A stretch of 64,000 bases of DNA from NCBI GenBank assembly GCA_902771935.1, contig CACXYM010000004.1, forward strand, positions 31,367 to 95,366, given 5' to 3'. The notes beneath the pieces were generated by a model, which saw only the letters and a list, made by a program, of their open reading frames with translations, was not told the DNA's origin and did no database searches. Both the position numbers and the translations under genes were made by a program. The DNA is from an uncultured Bacteroidales bacterium. Lineage in GTDB: Bacteria > Bacteroidota > Bacteroidia > Bacteroidales > Paludibacteraceae. Shown here piece by piece: positions 1 through 7,977 of this stretch. Position 1 is the stretch's first letter; each line of letters opens with the position of its first letter.

Positions 1-231
1 CGGACGACGAACAATAGGTTCGGGTTCCGATTGGGTTGCATAAATGGATACAATCACAGAATCTGCATTGGGACTCCACATGGTAAATGTAGTCTCTTTC
101 GGGGAATAGACCATTTCCTTGACAGAGGTTTTTTTCACGGGATATTCGTCCACCGAGTTATACTTCGGTTTACTGCAACTTATGCCAGTCAAAGTTAATC
201 CGGCAAGCATCACAAGAAAGATTTTTTTCAT
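1..231 (-). CDS. pullulanase-like lipoprotein, N-terminal fragment (runs off window)
   Basis: The reading frame begins with ATG at 229-231 and stays open to the window edge, giving 77 residues. The start is a lipoprotein signal peptide with the lipobox-like end LTGISC. After a linker comes TTFTMWSPNADSVIVSIYA, which resembles the N-terminal E-set (CBM48-like) domain of type I pullulanases and other glycogen-debranching enzymes. Such enzymes hydrolyse alpha-1,6 bonds in pullulan, starch or glycogen, and a lipid anchor would place this one on the envelope. The gene starts 2 nt after the stop of the upstream AsmA-like gene, so the two are probably cotranscribed. The catalytic domain lies outside the window, so the enzyme assignment is inference from the N-terminal domain alone. 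Confidence 0.6.
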   Translation of the reverse strand, partial: MKKIFLVMLAGLTLTGISCSKPKYNSVDEYPVKKTSVKEMVYSPKETTFTMWSPNADSVIVSIYATQSEPEPIVRRP

Positions 232-233
232 GG

Positions 234-1919
234 TTATAGTTCATTTTTGTTGACTTTTTTACTTACAAAGAATCCCGGCAAGTAGGTTTCTACAGCTCCT
301 AAGATGACCGGCATAACCAGATACAAAGGTACCGGTTGCATATCTTTGCGGACATACTCTACGCGGTATGCAAGCGGCTCTTTCAAACCAGCACGAGGAT
401 TAGATTTCGGAATAAGGTGATTAACGAAATACTCCAATGCGCCTGCATTCTTGCTTATGATTTTGAAAGGAATATCATCGGTGCCATACACTTTACCCTT
501 CAAACCGTGGTATGCAAACAGCACGTTGCCGCCCAAACGCTCGTTATCCGCTGAATATTTGAGGTGCATAGAATCGATGGCGCAGTTGAGTTCGATAGCA
601 GCCAACGGACGAGTCATTTGAGCCAATTCGTTCGTATTGATATCCTTACCTTTGATTTCGATATCGAATTTGCCGGCTTTATTCATGTACATCTTGATCA
701 CACCATTCACTTTTCCGTCACCGACATGGGCGATTGCGTTGATTACAGTGGTACTACCCCGTTTGTTACTGAAATCGCAGATAGAAGCTGTTACATTCTT
801 AATCTGCATCTTGCCTAAGTTCTTATCGGAACAAAGTACGCCTACATCCAACGTATTCAACTTGGCATTGATAGCGTCAATCTTTATCGGCAGTTTGATT
901 TGCATGAGCACGGTTTGTGGCATCGGATACGGATGCGTTGGCGCCAATCGTGCGTCACGGAATGCCTCGAAGCGGTCGCCATTAACGGTAATCTGACTGA
1001 GCGCTATACCTTTAGAGAAATCCGTACGGAACGGATTAAGCGGGCTTATCACGACGCTATTCAGATGCAAGTCTATCCACGTTGCCGGTTCTTTCATCTT
1101 CGGCGCTAAGTCACGGCGACCGCATGTGTTCCAAATGCGTGTCTGTCCCAACGTAATCTCTCCTCCGTTTTCGGTAAACACTTTCTTCGCTTCGATACCC
1201 ATCATTGTTTGTGCCATTTTCACTTGGAAGCGATCCACATTGAGATTGTAAACGGAGTCATTATATCCGAATGTCGAGTCCTTCATATTATAGAACAAGT
1301 CGTTCAGTCCGACGGAAAGGCTATCAATCTCGAAGTTTATTTTCTCTTTCGCCATGCGGATCTTGGCATTCATTAATCCTACACCTAATTGATTGATAGC
1401 AAGGGCAGAATCTTTGATGCTATAAGCAGGATGACGAAGCGAAATCGACAGACTGTCCACATTAAGCGCAACTTTGGCTTGCGACAGTTTAGTGGTAGCA
1501 CTCATCTTCAGAACATCAATGCGGCGGGCTGCCACAATCCGTTTGCGGAGCAGTTGTCCGTAATGAATATTAGACACTACCACATGCGGTATCTCCACGC
1601 GCAACGTGTCCAAAATCTTTTGACTTTCGTCTTTAGGACTTCTTCCTGACTCTTGGCTCTCGGTTTTTAACTCTTGGCTCTCGGCTTTTAACTCTCCGCT
1701 CTCGACTACTATACCTTCCACATCCACGCAGCCGGTCATAAGCAGCACGTGAATATGCTTAAAGTCAATTGCGACAGGCAAATCTGCCTTCTCTAACTGC
1801 TGACGAACTATCTTCTCCGCGTAACGGGAAGTCCATACGTCTGCACACGTAACAAAGAGGATAACTAATGCGGCAAGAATGCCTACAACCCACAGGGTAA
1901 TTTTGACTCCTTTTTTCAT
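234..1919 (-). CDS. AsmA-like / DUF748-type membrane-anchored protein
   Basis: This 561-residue protein has one N-terminal membrane segment (about residues 7-27) followed by a long beta-rich region without catalytic motifs. That layout is typical of AsmA/DUF748 proteins, which are thought to act in the envelope in outer-membrane lipid or protein homeostasis. Residues about 72-99 are a low-complexity insert with a seven-residue repeat (ELKAESQ, ELKTESQ). The insert is encoded by twelve exact 7-nt repeat units and matches the intergenic repeat arrays elsewhere in the window, so it looks like invading repeat DNA rather than part of the fold. A promoter lies at 2026-2057. The family call is by overall layout, not by a diagnostic motif. 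Confidence 0.55.
   Translation of the reverse strand: MKKGVKITLWVVGILAALVILFVTCADVWTSRYAEKIVRQQLEKADLPVAIDFKHIHVLLMTGCVDVEGIVVESGELKAESQELKTESQESGRSPKDESQKILDTLRVEIPHVVVSNIHYGQLLRKRIVAARRIDVLKMSATTKLSQAKVALNVDSLSISLRHPAYSIKDSALAINQLGVGLMNAKIRMAKEKINFEIDSLSVGLNDLFYNMKDSTFGYNDSVYNLNVDRFQVKMAQTMMGIEAKKVFTENGGEITLGQTRIWNTCGRRDLAPKMKEPATWIDLHLNSVVISPLNPFRTDFSKGIALSQITVNGDRFEAFRDARLAPTHPYPMPQTVLMQIKLPIKIDAINAKLNTLDVGVLCSDKNLGKMQIKNVTASICDFSNKRGSTTVINAIAHVGDGKVNGVIKMYMNKAGKFDIEIKGKDINTNELAQMTRPLAAIELNCAIDSMHLKYSADNERLGGNVLFAYHGLKGKVYGTDDIPFKIISKNAGALEYFVNHLIPKSNPRAGLKEPLAYRVEYVRKDMQPVPLYLVMPVILGAVETYLPGFFVSKKVNKNEL
1622..1705. repeat. 7-nt periodic array inside the AsmA-like gene (12 units)
   Basis: Read on the + strand, twelve consecutive 7-mers lie in register: gactttc, gtcttta, ggacttc, ttcctga, ctcttgg, ctctcgg, tttttaa, ctcttgg, ctctcgg, cttttaa, ctctccg, ctctcga. 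Three 7-mers make 21 nt, so the encoded protein repeats every seven residues. The reading frame stays open throughout. Confidence 0.9.
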
Positions 1920-1938
1920 GGTCTTTCTTAATTAATAG

Positions 1939-1986
1939 TTTATAATTGATGGTTTATAATTAATGGCTTATAATTGATGGCTTATT
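1939..1986. repeat. 7/14-nt periodic array in the leader of the AsmA-like gene
   Basis: Three 14-nt units (tttataattgatgg, tttataattaatgg, cttataattgatgg) are followed by a partial unit. Each 14-mer is two 7-mers. The array lies between the promoter at 2026-2057 and the start codon at 1919, so it should be transcribed as 5' untranslated leader. Confidence 0.85.
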
Positions 1987-2025
1987 TATCGTGCTGCAAA
2001 AATAAGCTGCACACAATTCCGGCTG

Positions 2026-2057
2026 CAAAGATACTGCTTTTTTTGCATACATGCAAG
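2026..2057 (-). promoter_or_regulatory. Bacteroidetes-type promoter for the AsmA-like gene
   Basis: On the minus strand CTTG (2057-2054), a 20-nt spacer and TATCTTTG (2033-2026) match the -33/-7 pattern TTTG-N20-TAnnTTTG. The -33 region is part of the dyad TTGCATGTATGCAA. Confidence 0.75.
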
Positions 2058-2140
2058 ATTTTTGTTTATTTTTTTATTTATTGCTTATTTTTGTTATTTT
2101 TTGCAAAAATAATCGTTCAAACGGTAGTGAGATAAGACAT

Positions 2141-2163
2141 AAAAAGTGTTTTTTGCACTTTTT
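2141..2163. terminator. bidirectional hairpin with A/T-rich arms
   Basis: AAAAAGTG (2141-2148) pairs with CACTTTTT (2156-2163) around a 7-nt loop, giving a U-run on the transcript of either strand. No + strand gene lies upstream within the window. Confidence 0.5.
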
Positions 2164-2209
2164 CTTTTCTTCGTCCATTTAAGGCAGATACTATCCACCT
2201 TTGTTTCGT

Positions 2210-2231
2210 GCTCCGGACGTCAGGCCGGAGC
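2210..2231. other. perfect 7-bp hairpin
   Basis: GCTCCGG (2210-2216) pairs with CCGGAGC (2225-2231) around an 8-nt loop. It is the first of a cluster of GC-rich hairpins at 2210-2297 and has no T-run after it. Confidence 0.5.
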
Positions 2232-2246
2232 TTCGTCGTTCATTGT

Positions 2247-2269
2247 GCCGGATGTCATCCGGCTTTTTT
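2247..2269 (+). terminator. rho-independent terminator
   Basis: GCCGGAT (2247-2253), loop GTC and ATCCGGC (2257-2263) are followed by six T residues. This is a textbook intrinsic terminator on the + strand, yet no recognised rightward gene precedes it. Confidence 0.7.
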
Positions 2270-2280
2270 CTTCGTTTTCA

Positions 2281-2305
2281 GACGGATACTATCCGTCGCT
2301 TTTTT
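2281..2305 (+). terminator. second tandem rho-independent terminator
   Basis: GACGGAT (2281-2287), loop ACT and ATCCGTC (2291-2297) are followed by GC and a T6 run. The 17-nt palindrome resembles the one at 2247-2263 and a degenerate version at 2183-2199. Confidence 0.6.
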
Positions 2306-2377
2306 ACATTTTCCTTGCTTTTTATTCCATTTCCCTTCATTTTTTCTTCCAAAATTCATGCAAATTTTCCCTTTTTC

Positions 2378-2409
2378 CTTGCACATTCCATTTTTTTGTA
2401 CTACTTTTG
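2378..2409 (+). promoter_or_regulatory. Bacteroidetes-type promoter upstream of the 11-bp array
   Basis: CTTG (2378-2381), a 20-nt spacer and TACTTTTG (2402-2409). Initiation a few bases downstream would place the whole 11-bp array (2436-2567) in the 5' leader of the small ORF at 2596. Confidence 0.65.
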
Positions 2410-2435
2410 CACCCTCATTCGTTTCCGTCTATTCC

Positions 2436-2567
2436 GACGGTCACCCGACGGTCGCCCGACAGTCACCCGACGGTCGACAGACGATTGAACGACGATGAGG
2501 TGTCTGTCAATCGACAGTGAATCGACGGTCAAGTACACTTTTACTATACTACAAGTATACTTCAACT
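2436..2567. repeat. 11-bp periodic array, 12 units
   Basis: The units in exact 11-nt register are gacggtcaccc, gacggtcgccc, gacagtcaccc, gacggtcgaca, gacgattgaac, gacgatgaggt, gtctgtcaatc, gacagtgaatc, gacggtcaagt, acacttttact, atactacaagt and atacttcaact. The sequence drifts along the array but the period does not. It begins about 25 nt after a promoter and ends exactly at an ATG (2568). Confidence 0.9.
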
Positions 2568-2595
2568 ATGAGACACAAAAAATTGGAAGTTCGCT

Positions 2596-2826
2596 ATGCT
2601 CCAGCAGCAGTGGAAAGTAGAGCATCCTTTTGAGCAGTGGTATGACGAATACCTTGCAGAGATCTCTGCTACTGCTACCGAGAAGACCTCTTCCGAAGAC
2701 GTCTCCGACTACATGCTGAGACATCAGGCCGAAATCCTCGAGGCCCAAGCTGCTGCTCTCCGTGCCCAACTCAAAGCACGCCACCAACCACAACCTACTC
2801 CATCCCCTACTCCCGAAACTACATAA
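2596..2826 (+). CDS. small hypothetical protein
   Basis: This 76-residue ORF is acidic and helical in its middle (EQWYDEYLAEI, then DYMLRHQAEILEAQAAALRAQL) and ends in a Pro/Thr-rich tail. A promoter lies upstream at 2378-2409, with the 11-bp array as leader. A second ATG at 2568, directly after the array, opens a 21-residue ORF in another frame that ends at a TGA inside this gene. It could be a leader peptide, or the two could be one gene split by a frameshift. There is no signal peptide or recognised domain. I do not recognise the protein. The promoter and the ORF length are the main support. Confidence 0.4.
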   Translation: MLQQQWKVEHPFEQWYDEYLAEISATATEKTSSEDVSDYMLRHQAEILEAQAAALRAQLKARHQPQPTPSPTPETT

Positions 2827-2854
2827 ACCGCGTCCACTACATTACCACATAGCA

Positions 2855-2888
2855 AAGGCGCAAACCCGTTCATTCGGAGCTGCGCCTT
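2855..2888. terminator. hairpin between convergent genes
   Basis: AAGGCGCA (2855-2862) pairs perfectly with TGCGCCTT (2881-2888). It lies between the small + ORF and the 3' end of the BspA-like gene and could end transcription from both sides. The T-runs are short. Confidence 0.5.
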
Positions 2889-2889
2889 C

Positions 2890-2924
2890 TCTAATCTCAA
2901 ATTTCCAATCTAAAGTCTCAAATA
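2890..2924. repeat. 7-nt periodic array abutting the BspA-like stop codon
   Basis: Five 7-mers in register: tctaatc, tcaaatt, tccaatc, taaagtc, tcaaata. The array ends at the base before the stop codon of the leftward gene. Confidence 0.75.
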
Positions 2925-5900
2925 TTACTTCACTTCCTGTCCTTGCACACTATAAGTCTTTCCGTCACGGAGGATGTACAATTGACCGTTATGGATAAAT
3001 TTGGTAGTCGTTGGCACTTGGTTAATAGTCGTTTGACTTGTCGGCGTAGTTACCTCGTCTGTGGTGAACGACATGACCTTTTGATCAAGGGTCGTGCCAC
3101 TACTATTCTTCGCTGTGATAGTTAAATCGTACCCTGTTCCGCTATCTAAGCCCGTTACAGTAAAAGAGAATCCGTCTGCTTGTGTTTGATTCGGGCTTCT
3201 GCGACCAGGTGCATTAAATGCAATAGAAGTCAATTGCCCTTGCTCATTAAATAAAAGCGTACAGATTACATTACCTGATTTATCTCTGATAACGAGTTCA
3301 TAACTCGCAGCACCACTAATAGAAGGCCAAACGATAGTAACAGCTGTTTCAGTAGGCTCTAATTGCACCTCTTCTGTGGTAGTGGGTTTTGCACCTAAGG
3401 GACGCACGTCATATAGTCCCCAAGAATCGTGCATCACGTAATTATTTAAGTAATCGGCAGGGACATAAACAATCGTGGAATACGGCAGCCCTTCAAGTGC
3501 GTTATTATTTACAGTTGGCGGACGCTGACTATAGCAGGTTATCATTTCAATAGACGTACAGCCTGAGAAAGCCTTAGCCTCAAGAACTTTAACAGAAGAG
3601 CCGAAGATGACAGTTCGTAAGTCGGTAAATTCTGCGAATGCGGATTTCCCTATAACCGTTATCTCGTTGCCGATAGTCAACGATTTTACATATGTTCCAT
3701 AGGTGTAGTTCTCTGAGAGTGTGCCACTACCTGTAATATCCAGAGACATTAAAGTAGTGTCTAAAATCCACCTGAGCGCATTGTTTTGACCGCAAAAATT
3801 GGACAATAGATAGTCGAATATTGCCTCCATTGTAGTATCTTGCGTCAATTCTACTGTCCGTGGGTTATTCGTACTGCCATCTGCCCACTGCATAAAGCGG
3901 TATCCACGATTAGGCATTGCAGTGAATGTTACCAAAGATTCGCATATAAGCAATTCACTAATATTATTGGATACATAACCATTTTGTGCTAACATTGAAA
4001 TCTTATATGGCCGTGGTGCATACTGAACTCTATCATCATTTAACATTTGTTTGAAACGTCCTATCTCTCCACAAGGCACATAGATAGAAGCCAAACTCGT
4101 GCATCCATAGAAAGCAGAACCTCCAATACTTGTGACACTATTGGGAATAGTTACAGATGCCAAACTCGTGCAATCATAGAAAGCAGAACTTCCAATACTT
4201 GTGACACTATTGGGAATAGTTACAGATGCCAAACTCGTGCAATTCATGAAAGCATATTCTCCAATACTTGTGACACCATTGGGAATAGTTACAGATGTCA
4301 AACTCGTGCAACCATAGAAAGCCCTATCTCCAATGCTTGTGACGCTATTGGGAATAGTTATAGATGCCAAACTCGTGCAACCATAGAAAGCATTGTATCC
4401 AATCCATTTTGTGCCTTCTTTGATAGCATAGGTTGATAACGACTTGTCAATAGCCTCTACCAAATATGTATCTGCATAACGAATATTGTCAATAATTGGT
4501 AAGTTGGTACATCCAGAGAAAGCACCAATTCCAATACTTGTGACACTATTGGGAATAATAACAGATGTTAAACGGGTGCAATTCATGAAAGCCCGAGGTC
4601 CAATCCATTTTGTGCTTTCTTTGATATGACATGTTGATAGGGACGTGTCAACAGCCCCGATCAAATACGTATCAGCATAACGAATATTATCAACAACTGG
4701 CAAACTCGTGCAACCATAGAAAGCAGAACTTCCAATACTTGTGACACTATTGGGAATAGTTACAGATGCCAAACTCGTGCAACCATAGAAAGCAGAACCT
4801 CCAATACTTGTGACACTATTACCAATGGTTACAGATTCCAAACCAGTGCAACCATAGAAAGCCCTATCTCCAATGCTTGTGACGCTATTGGGAATAGTCA
4901 CTGAAGTTAGATTAGTGCAACTATAAAAAGCATATTTTCCAATGCTCGTGACACTATTGGGAATAGTTACAGATGCCAAACTCGTGCAACCATAGAAAGC
5001 AGAACCTCCAATACTTGTGACACTATTGGGAATAGTTACAGATGCCAAACTCGTGCAACCATAGAAAGCAGAACCTCCAATACTTGTGACACTATTGGGA
5101 ATAGTCACTGAAGTTAGATTAGTGCAACTATAAAAAGCATATTTTCCAATGCTCGTGACACTATTTGGAATAGTGATAGAGCTCAGACTCGTGCAACCAG
5201 AGAAAGTCTCGGCTCCGATGCTTGTGACACTGTTTGGTATAGTTAAGGCAAGCATTTTTTTGCAATTCATGAAAGCATATTCTCCAATGCTTATAATGCT
5301 GTTAGGGATAGTCACCGAGGTCAAACTACTGCAACTAGAGAATGCGTTCTCTCCAATGCTTATGACACTATTCGGAATAGTAACAGATGTTAAACGGGTG
5401 CAATTCTTGAAAGCCTGAGATCCAATCCATTTTGTGCCTTCTTTGATAGCATAGGTTGATAACGACTTGTCAACAGCCCCTATCAAATACGTATCAGCAT
5501 AACGAATATTGTCAAAAACTGGCAAACCACTGCAACCATAGAAAGCATCACGTTCAATACTTGTGACACTATTGGGAATAGTTATAGATGTCAAACTCGT
5601 GCAATTATAGAAAGCATTGTATCCAATCCATTTTGTGCCTTCTTTGATAGTATAGGTTGATAACGACTTGTCAATAGCCTCTACCAAATATGTATCTGCA
5701 TAACGAATATTGTCAATAACTGGTAAGTTGGTACATCCAGAGAAAGCACCGATTCCAATACTTGTGACACTATTGGGAATAGTTACAGATGCCAAACTCG
5801 TGCAACCATGGAAAGCAGAACCTCCAATACTTGTGACACTATTGGGAATAGTTACAGATGCCAAACTCGTGCATCCATAGAAAGCATCATCTCCAATGCT

Positions 5901-6197
5901 CGTGACGCTATTAGGAATCGTCAAAGAGGTTAAGCTCCTGCAATCTTCGAAGGCTCGTGCTCCAATACCCGTAACACTATAATTTGTTCCATTATAGTTA
6001 ATAGAGGCAGGAATATTTGCTATTATTAGACCAGAATAGTTTTCCTGTAATAATTGATATTCGTACGTCACCTCTGCTTTTTTATTTTCTACATCAAGAT
6101 TATAGTACAAATCGCCGATTTGAACCTTTTCGGCTGCAAAAATAATTCCTACGCTTGCTACTAAAGCAAGGAATAAAGTAAATAATTTCGTTTTCAT
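2925..6197 (-). CDS. large BspA-like leucine-rich-repeat surface protein
   Basis: The ATG at 6195-6197 was chosen because it starts a clear signal peptide ([21 protein letters not shown]); an upstream in-frame ATG at 6308 overlaps the FRG gene and adds no signal-like sequence. The 1,090-residue product carries about twenty LRR_5 repeats of about 23 residues (core [19 protein letters not shown]), interrupted by four copies of a spacer module containing NIRYADTYL and KEGTKWIG. A fibronectin-like region follows, then a C-terminal tail ending [12 protein letters not shown]. BspA-like proteins are cell-surface adhesins. The tail resembles a type IX secretion sorting domain and is nearly identical to that of the second BspA-like protein. 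Many repeats are almost identical in DNA, which favours slippage or recombination. The gene lies 79 nt downstream of the FRG gene and is probably in one operon with it. Confidence 0.85.
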   Translation of the reverse strand: MKTKLFTLFLALVASVGIIFAAEKVQIGDLYYNLDVENKKAEVTYEYQLLQENYSGLIIANIPASINYNGTNYSVTGIGARAFEDCRSLTSLTIPNSVTSIGDDAFYGCTSLASVTIPNSVTSIGGSAFHGCTSLASVTIPNSVTSIGIGAFSGCTNLPVIDNIRYADTYLVEAIDKSLSTYTIKEGTKWIGYNAFYNCTSLTSITIPNSVTSIERDAFYGCSGLPVFDNIRYADTYLIGAVDKSLSTYAIKEGTKWIGSQAFKNCTRLTSVTIPNSVISIGENAFSSCSSLTSVTIPNSIISIGEYAFMNCKKMLALTIPNSVTSIGAETFSGCTSLSSITIPNSVTSIGKYAFYSCTNLTSVTIPNSVTSIGGSAFYGCTSLASVTIPNSVTSIGGSAFYGCTSLASVTIPNSVTSIGKYAFYSCTNLTSVTIPNSVTSIGDRAFYGCTGLESVTIGNSVTSIGGSAFYGCTSLASVTIPNSVTSIGSSAFYGCTSLPVVDNIRYADTYLIGAVDTSLSTCHIKESTKWIGPRAFMNCTRLTSVIIPNSVTSIGIGAFSGCTNLPIIDNIRYADTYLVEAIDKSLSTYAIKEGTKWIGYNAFYGCTSLASITIPNSVTSIGDRAFYGCTSLTSVTIPNGVTSIGEYAFMNCTSLASVTIPNSVTSIGSSAFYDCTSLASVTIPNSVTSIGGSAFYGCTSLASIYVPCGEIGRFKQMLNDDRVQYAPRPYKISMLAQNGYVSNNISELLICESLVTFTAMPNRGYRFMQWADGSTNNPRTVELTQDTTMEAIFDYLLSNFCGQNNALRWILDTTLMSLDITGSGTLSENYTYGTYVKSLTIGNEITVIGKSAFAEFTDLRTVIFGSSVKVLEAKAFSGCTSIEMITCYSQRPPTVNNNALEGLPYSTIVYVPADYLNNYVMHDSWGLYDVRPLGAKPTTTEEVQLEPTETAVTIVWPSISGAASYELVIRDKSGNVICTLLFNEQGQLTSIAFNAPGRRSPNQTQADGFSFTVTGLDSGTGYDLTITAKNSSGTTLDQKVMSFTTDEVTTPTSQTTINQVPTTTKFIHNGQLYILRDGKTYSVQGQEVK

Positions 6198-6276
6198 AAT
6201 GGTATATGCTTTATAGATGTTAAAATAATTAACAGCTGATGTGCTGATAATAAAGATAACTTCCAAAAGTGAATGA

Positions 6277-7443
6277 TTATTTTTGTCTACTTCTATTGTC
6301 AAACTCATGTTTTATTTGGTTCATAATTTTGTCTGTTTCGGGAAATAACGCAGCTTCGTTAATACCAAAAACATTAAGATCTCTCAAAATAGCATCCTTA
6401 CTCTCTGCTAGAATTCTAATTCTTATTATAGAATCAGTAAATTCAGCCGGTTTTTCTTTTGAATTGTCCAACCCGAAAATTAAAAATGCCCCTTGTTGAC
6501 GAAGAATTCTTTCATTGTTGAATTTTGGTTTAACACATATGATTTGGTTTATGGTTTCCGATTTTAGATATTGTTCTTTAAAGTGAGGATTATCCTTCTG
6601 TATATCATATAATAGGTGTTTGTTATCTCTGGAAAATACAAATTCGGCCGGCTGTTTTGCTAAATTAGCTAATATACGAACTTCATCACTGTCATTGTAA
6701 TGAATTTGTTCTCCAAGCATAGGGAAAATTAACACTTCACCATCTTTTTCTTTTTCTTCTTTGCAAGCAAAATACAATGCCACTAACGGATTAGTTGAAA
6801 TATCAAGTAACCTAGTAGGTAATCCATAATGTTGAATCTTTACCAGATTATCAAAAGTACTCATATCATCTGTAAAATCATACGAATCTCTCCTTATGGC
6901 TTCATAGTACATTCTATGTTCGTATTTCATATAATTTTTATCTCGCAATACACTAGGAGACGGTTCAAAAGTACAATCGGCATGTCCTCTGAAAAAATAC
7001 TCTAATTCATCATTCTCATCAGTGAATATATTTTTTGATAATCTCTCGTAAAAAGCAGAAAAGTTGTCTATGGTATACTTGATATCACATTTCTTCTTTT
7101 TTTGCAATTTAGACAAAGGCATCCTCTCAAGGTAAGAGTCTTCAGTTGAATATACGAGATAAACTTCTTCTGCCGATGTTGCTTCCTTGTATAGTTGAAG
7201 CTGACTCTTTATGAAATTATAATTTCTATTTACAGCATTATACGACCTTATCTCATACAGAAACTTGATGCTATTTTTCTCCAAGACCACGAGATCAAAT
7301 TCATACGTAGTTCCATCTTTTTTTACATATCTATAATGAGTTTTTATATTATCTACTGTAGTACCCAGTTCTGATGAAAGAATTTCTTTTAACTGATTAA
7401 ACAGTTTTTCTTCATATTCATGATATGACGATAACGGTATCAT
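6277..7443 (-). CDS. FRG-domain protein with N-terminal nuclease-like domain
   Basis: This 388-residue protein has an FRG domain at about residues 145-260: [15 protein letters not shown] at 150-164, then [11 protein letters not shown] at 204-214, then an N-P-L-x-A-L-Y-F-A stretch. FRG is named for its Phe-Arg-Gly motif and occurs in many phage-defence and accessory genes; its chemistry is not settled to my knowledge. The first 130 residues have a PD-(D/E)XK-like pattern: D50 in YEFDLVVLE and E64-x-R66 in FLYEIRSY, each in a predicted strand. Arg in place of the usual Lys makes the nuclease call tentative. The gene is AT-richer than its neighbours, which suggests acquired cargo. It has a structured 370-nt leader and lies upstream of a BspA-like gene. 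Confidence 0.75.
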   Translation of the reverse strand: MIPLSSYHEYEEKLFNQLKEILSSELGTTVDNIKTHYRYVKKDGTTYEFDLVVLEKNSIKFLYEIRSYNAVNRNYNFIKSQLQLYKEATSAEEVYLVYSTEDSYLERMPLSKLQKKKKCDIKYTIDNFSAFYERLSKNIFTDENDELEYFFRGHADCTFEPSPSVLRDKNYMKYEHRMYYEAIRRDSYDFTDDMSTFDNLVKIQHYGLPTRLLDISTNPLVALYFACKEEKEKDGEVLIFPMLGEQIHYNDSDEVRILANLAKQPAEFVFSRDNKHLLYDIQKDNPHFKEQYLKSETINQIICVKPKFNNERILRQQGAFLIFGLDNSKEKPAEFTDSIIRIRILAESKDAILRDLNVFGINEAALFPETDKIMNQIKHEFDNRSRQK

Positions 7444-7552
7444 AGTTATTAATTATTTATGTTGGTGATCATTTTTTATGTCTATCTTTCCTATTCGGCA
7501 GAAGGGTGCGATGATTTTTATATTTATAACATATTTGTGCATATACACACAT

Positions 7553-7815
7553 AAAAAGCGTAGGCTTTCACTCGCTTCATTTGATGTCTTGAGGTCTTCG
7601 ACTACCTTAGTAATTCAAACTTACGCACGGAAAACTCACGCTATTAACGTGAGCGCGCAGAAACCGTACTTGAATTACTAATAATTTGTTAAAATTGTCG
7701 AAGTTTCAACAAATCAAGTTTGGCTTATTACGCTATAATTCTTATGTCACCCCATTTAACGTCTAAGGTCTGACGTGCTCCATTTTACGTCCGGAGTGGG
7801 GACGAGGTTAAACTC
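7553..7815 (-). ncRNA. structured leader RNA, copy 1
   Basis: The promoter at 7821-7852 points leftward and would start transcription at this element, which then forms most of the 5' leader of the FRG gene. Nested helices in + coordinates: 7581-7592 with 7706-7717 (10 of 12 paired), 7596-7602 with 7697-7703, 7607-7618 with 7670-7681 (12 perfect pairs), ACGG/CCGT 7627-7630 with 7664-7667, and 7635-7640 with 7648-7653. Smaller hairpins (CGTCC/GGACG and CGTC/GACG) lie at the 5' end of the RNA. Near its 3' end AAGCG/CGCTT forms a hairpin followed by U5, like a weak terminator. The same CGCT can instead pair with AGCG at 7731-7734. Copy 2 at 41190-41454 keeps all the main helices through compensatory changes. 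No known RNA family was recognised. Confidence 0.7.
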
Positions 7816-7820
7816 GGCTG

Positions 7821-7852
7821 CAAAGATACTGCTTTTTTTTGAATTGTGCAAA
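7821..7852 (-). promoter_or_regulatory. promoter of the structured leader / FRG / BspA operon
   Basis: On the minus strand TTTG (7852-7849), 20 nt and TATCTTTG (7828-7821). The spacer has the A-tract and GCAG shared with most promoters in this window. Confidence 0.75.
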
Positions 7853-7898
7853 TAAAATATGGGCATTTTCATTTTATTCGGCGAAAAATACCCAAAAA

Positions 7899-7930
7899 TT
7901 TGCGTATGTGCATTTTTTGTTGTATTTTTG
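7899..7930 (+). promoter_or_regulatory. rightward promoter for the regulatory-domain protein
   Basis: TTTG (7899-7902), 20 nt and TATTTTTG (7923-7930). About 65 bp around it are nearly the same as the promoter region of bactofilin (41740-41805), although the downstream genes are unrelated. Both copies lie next to a structured leader. Confidence 0.75.
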
Positions 7931-7977
7931 CACGGTTTTTGTAGGCTTATGGAAAAGCAAGGAACAAAAGGAGAAAA

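Noticed and set aside
4047-4436. Rightward repetitive ORFs over the BspA-like genes (also 39143-39916)
   Set aside because: They are antisense shadows of the LRR repeats; their repetitiveness comes from the real gene.
7478-7681. 67-residue rightward ORF in the structured leader
   Set aside because: Copy 2 does not keep the frame; changes follow RNA pairing, not codons.
7553-7815. Group II intron, retron RNA or IS200/IS605 end
   Set aside because: No reverse transcriptase or transposase gene is present, and no domain V-like motif or target-site duplication was seen.
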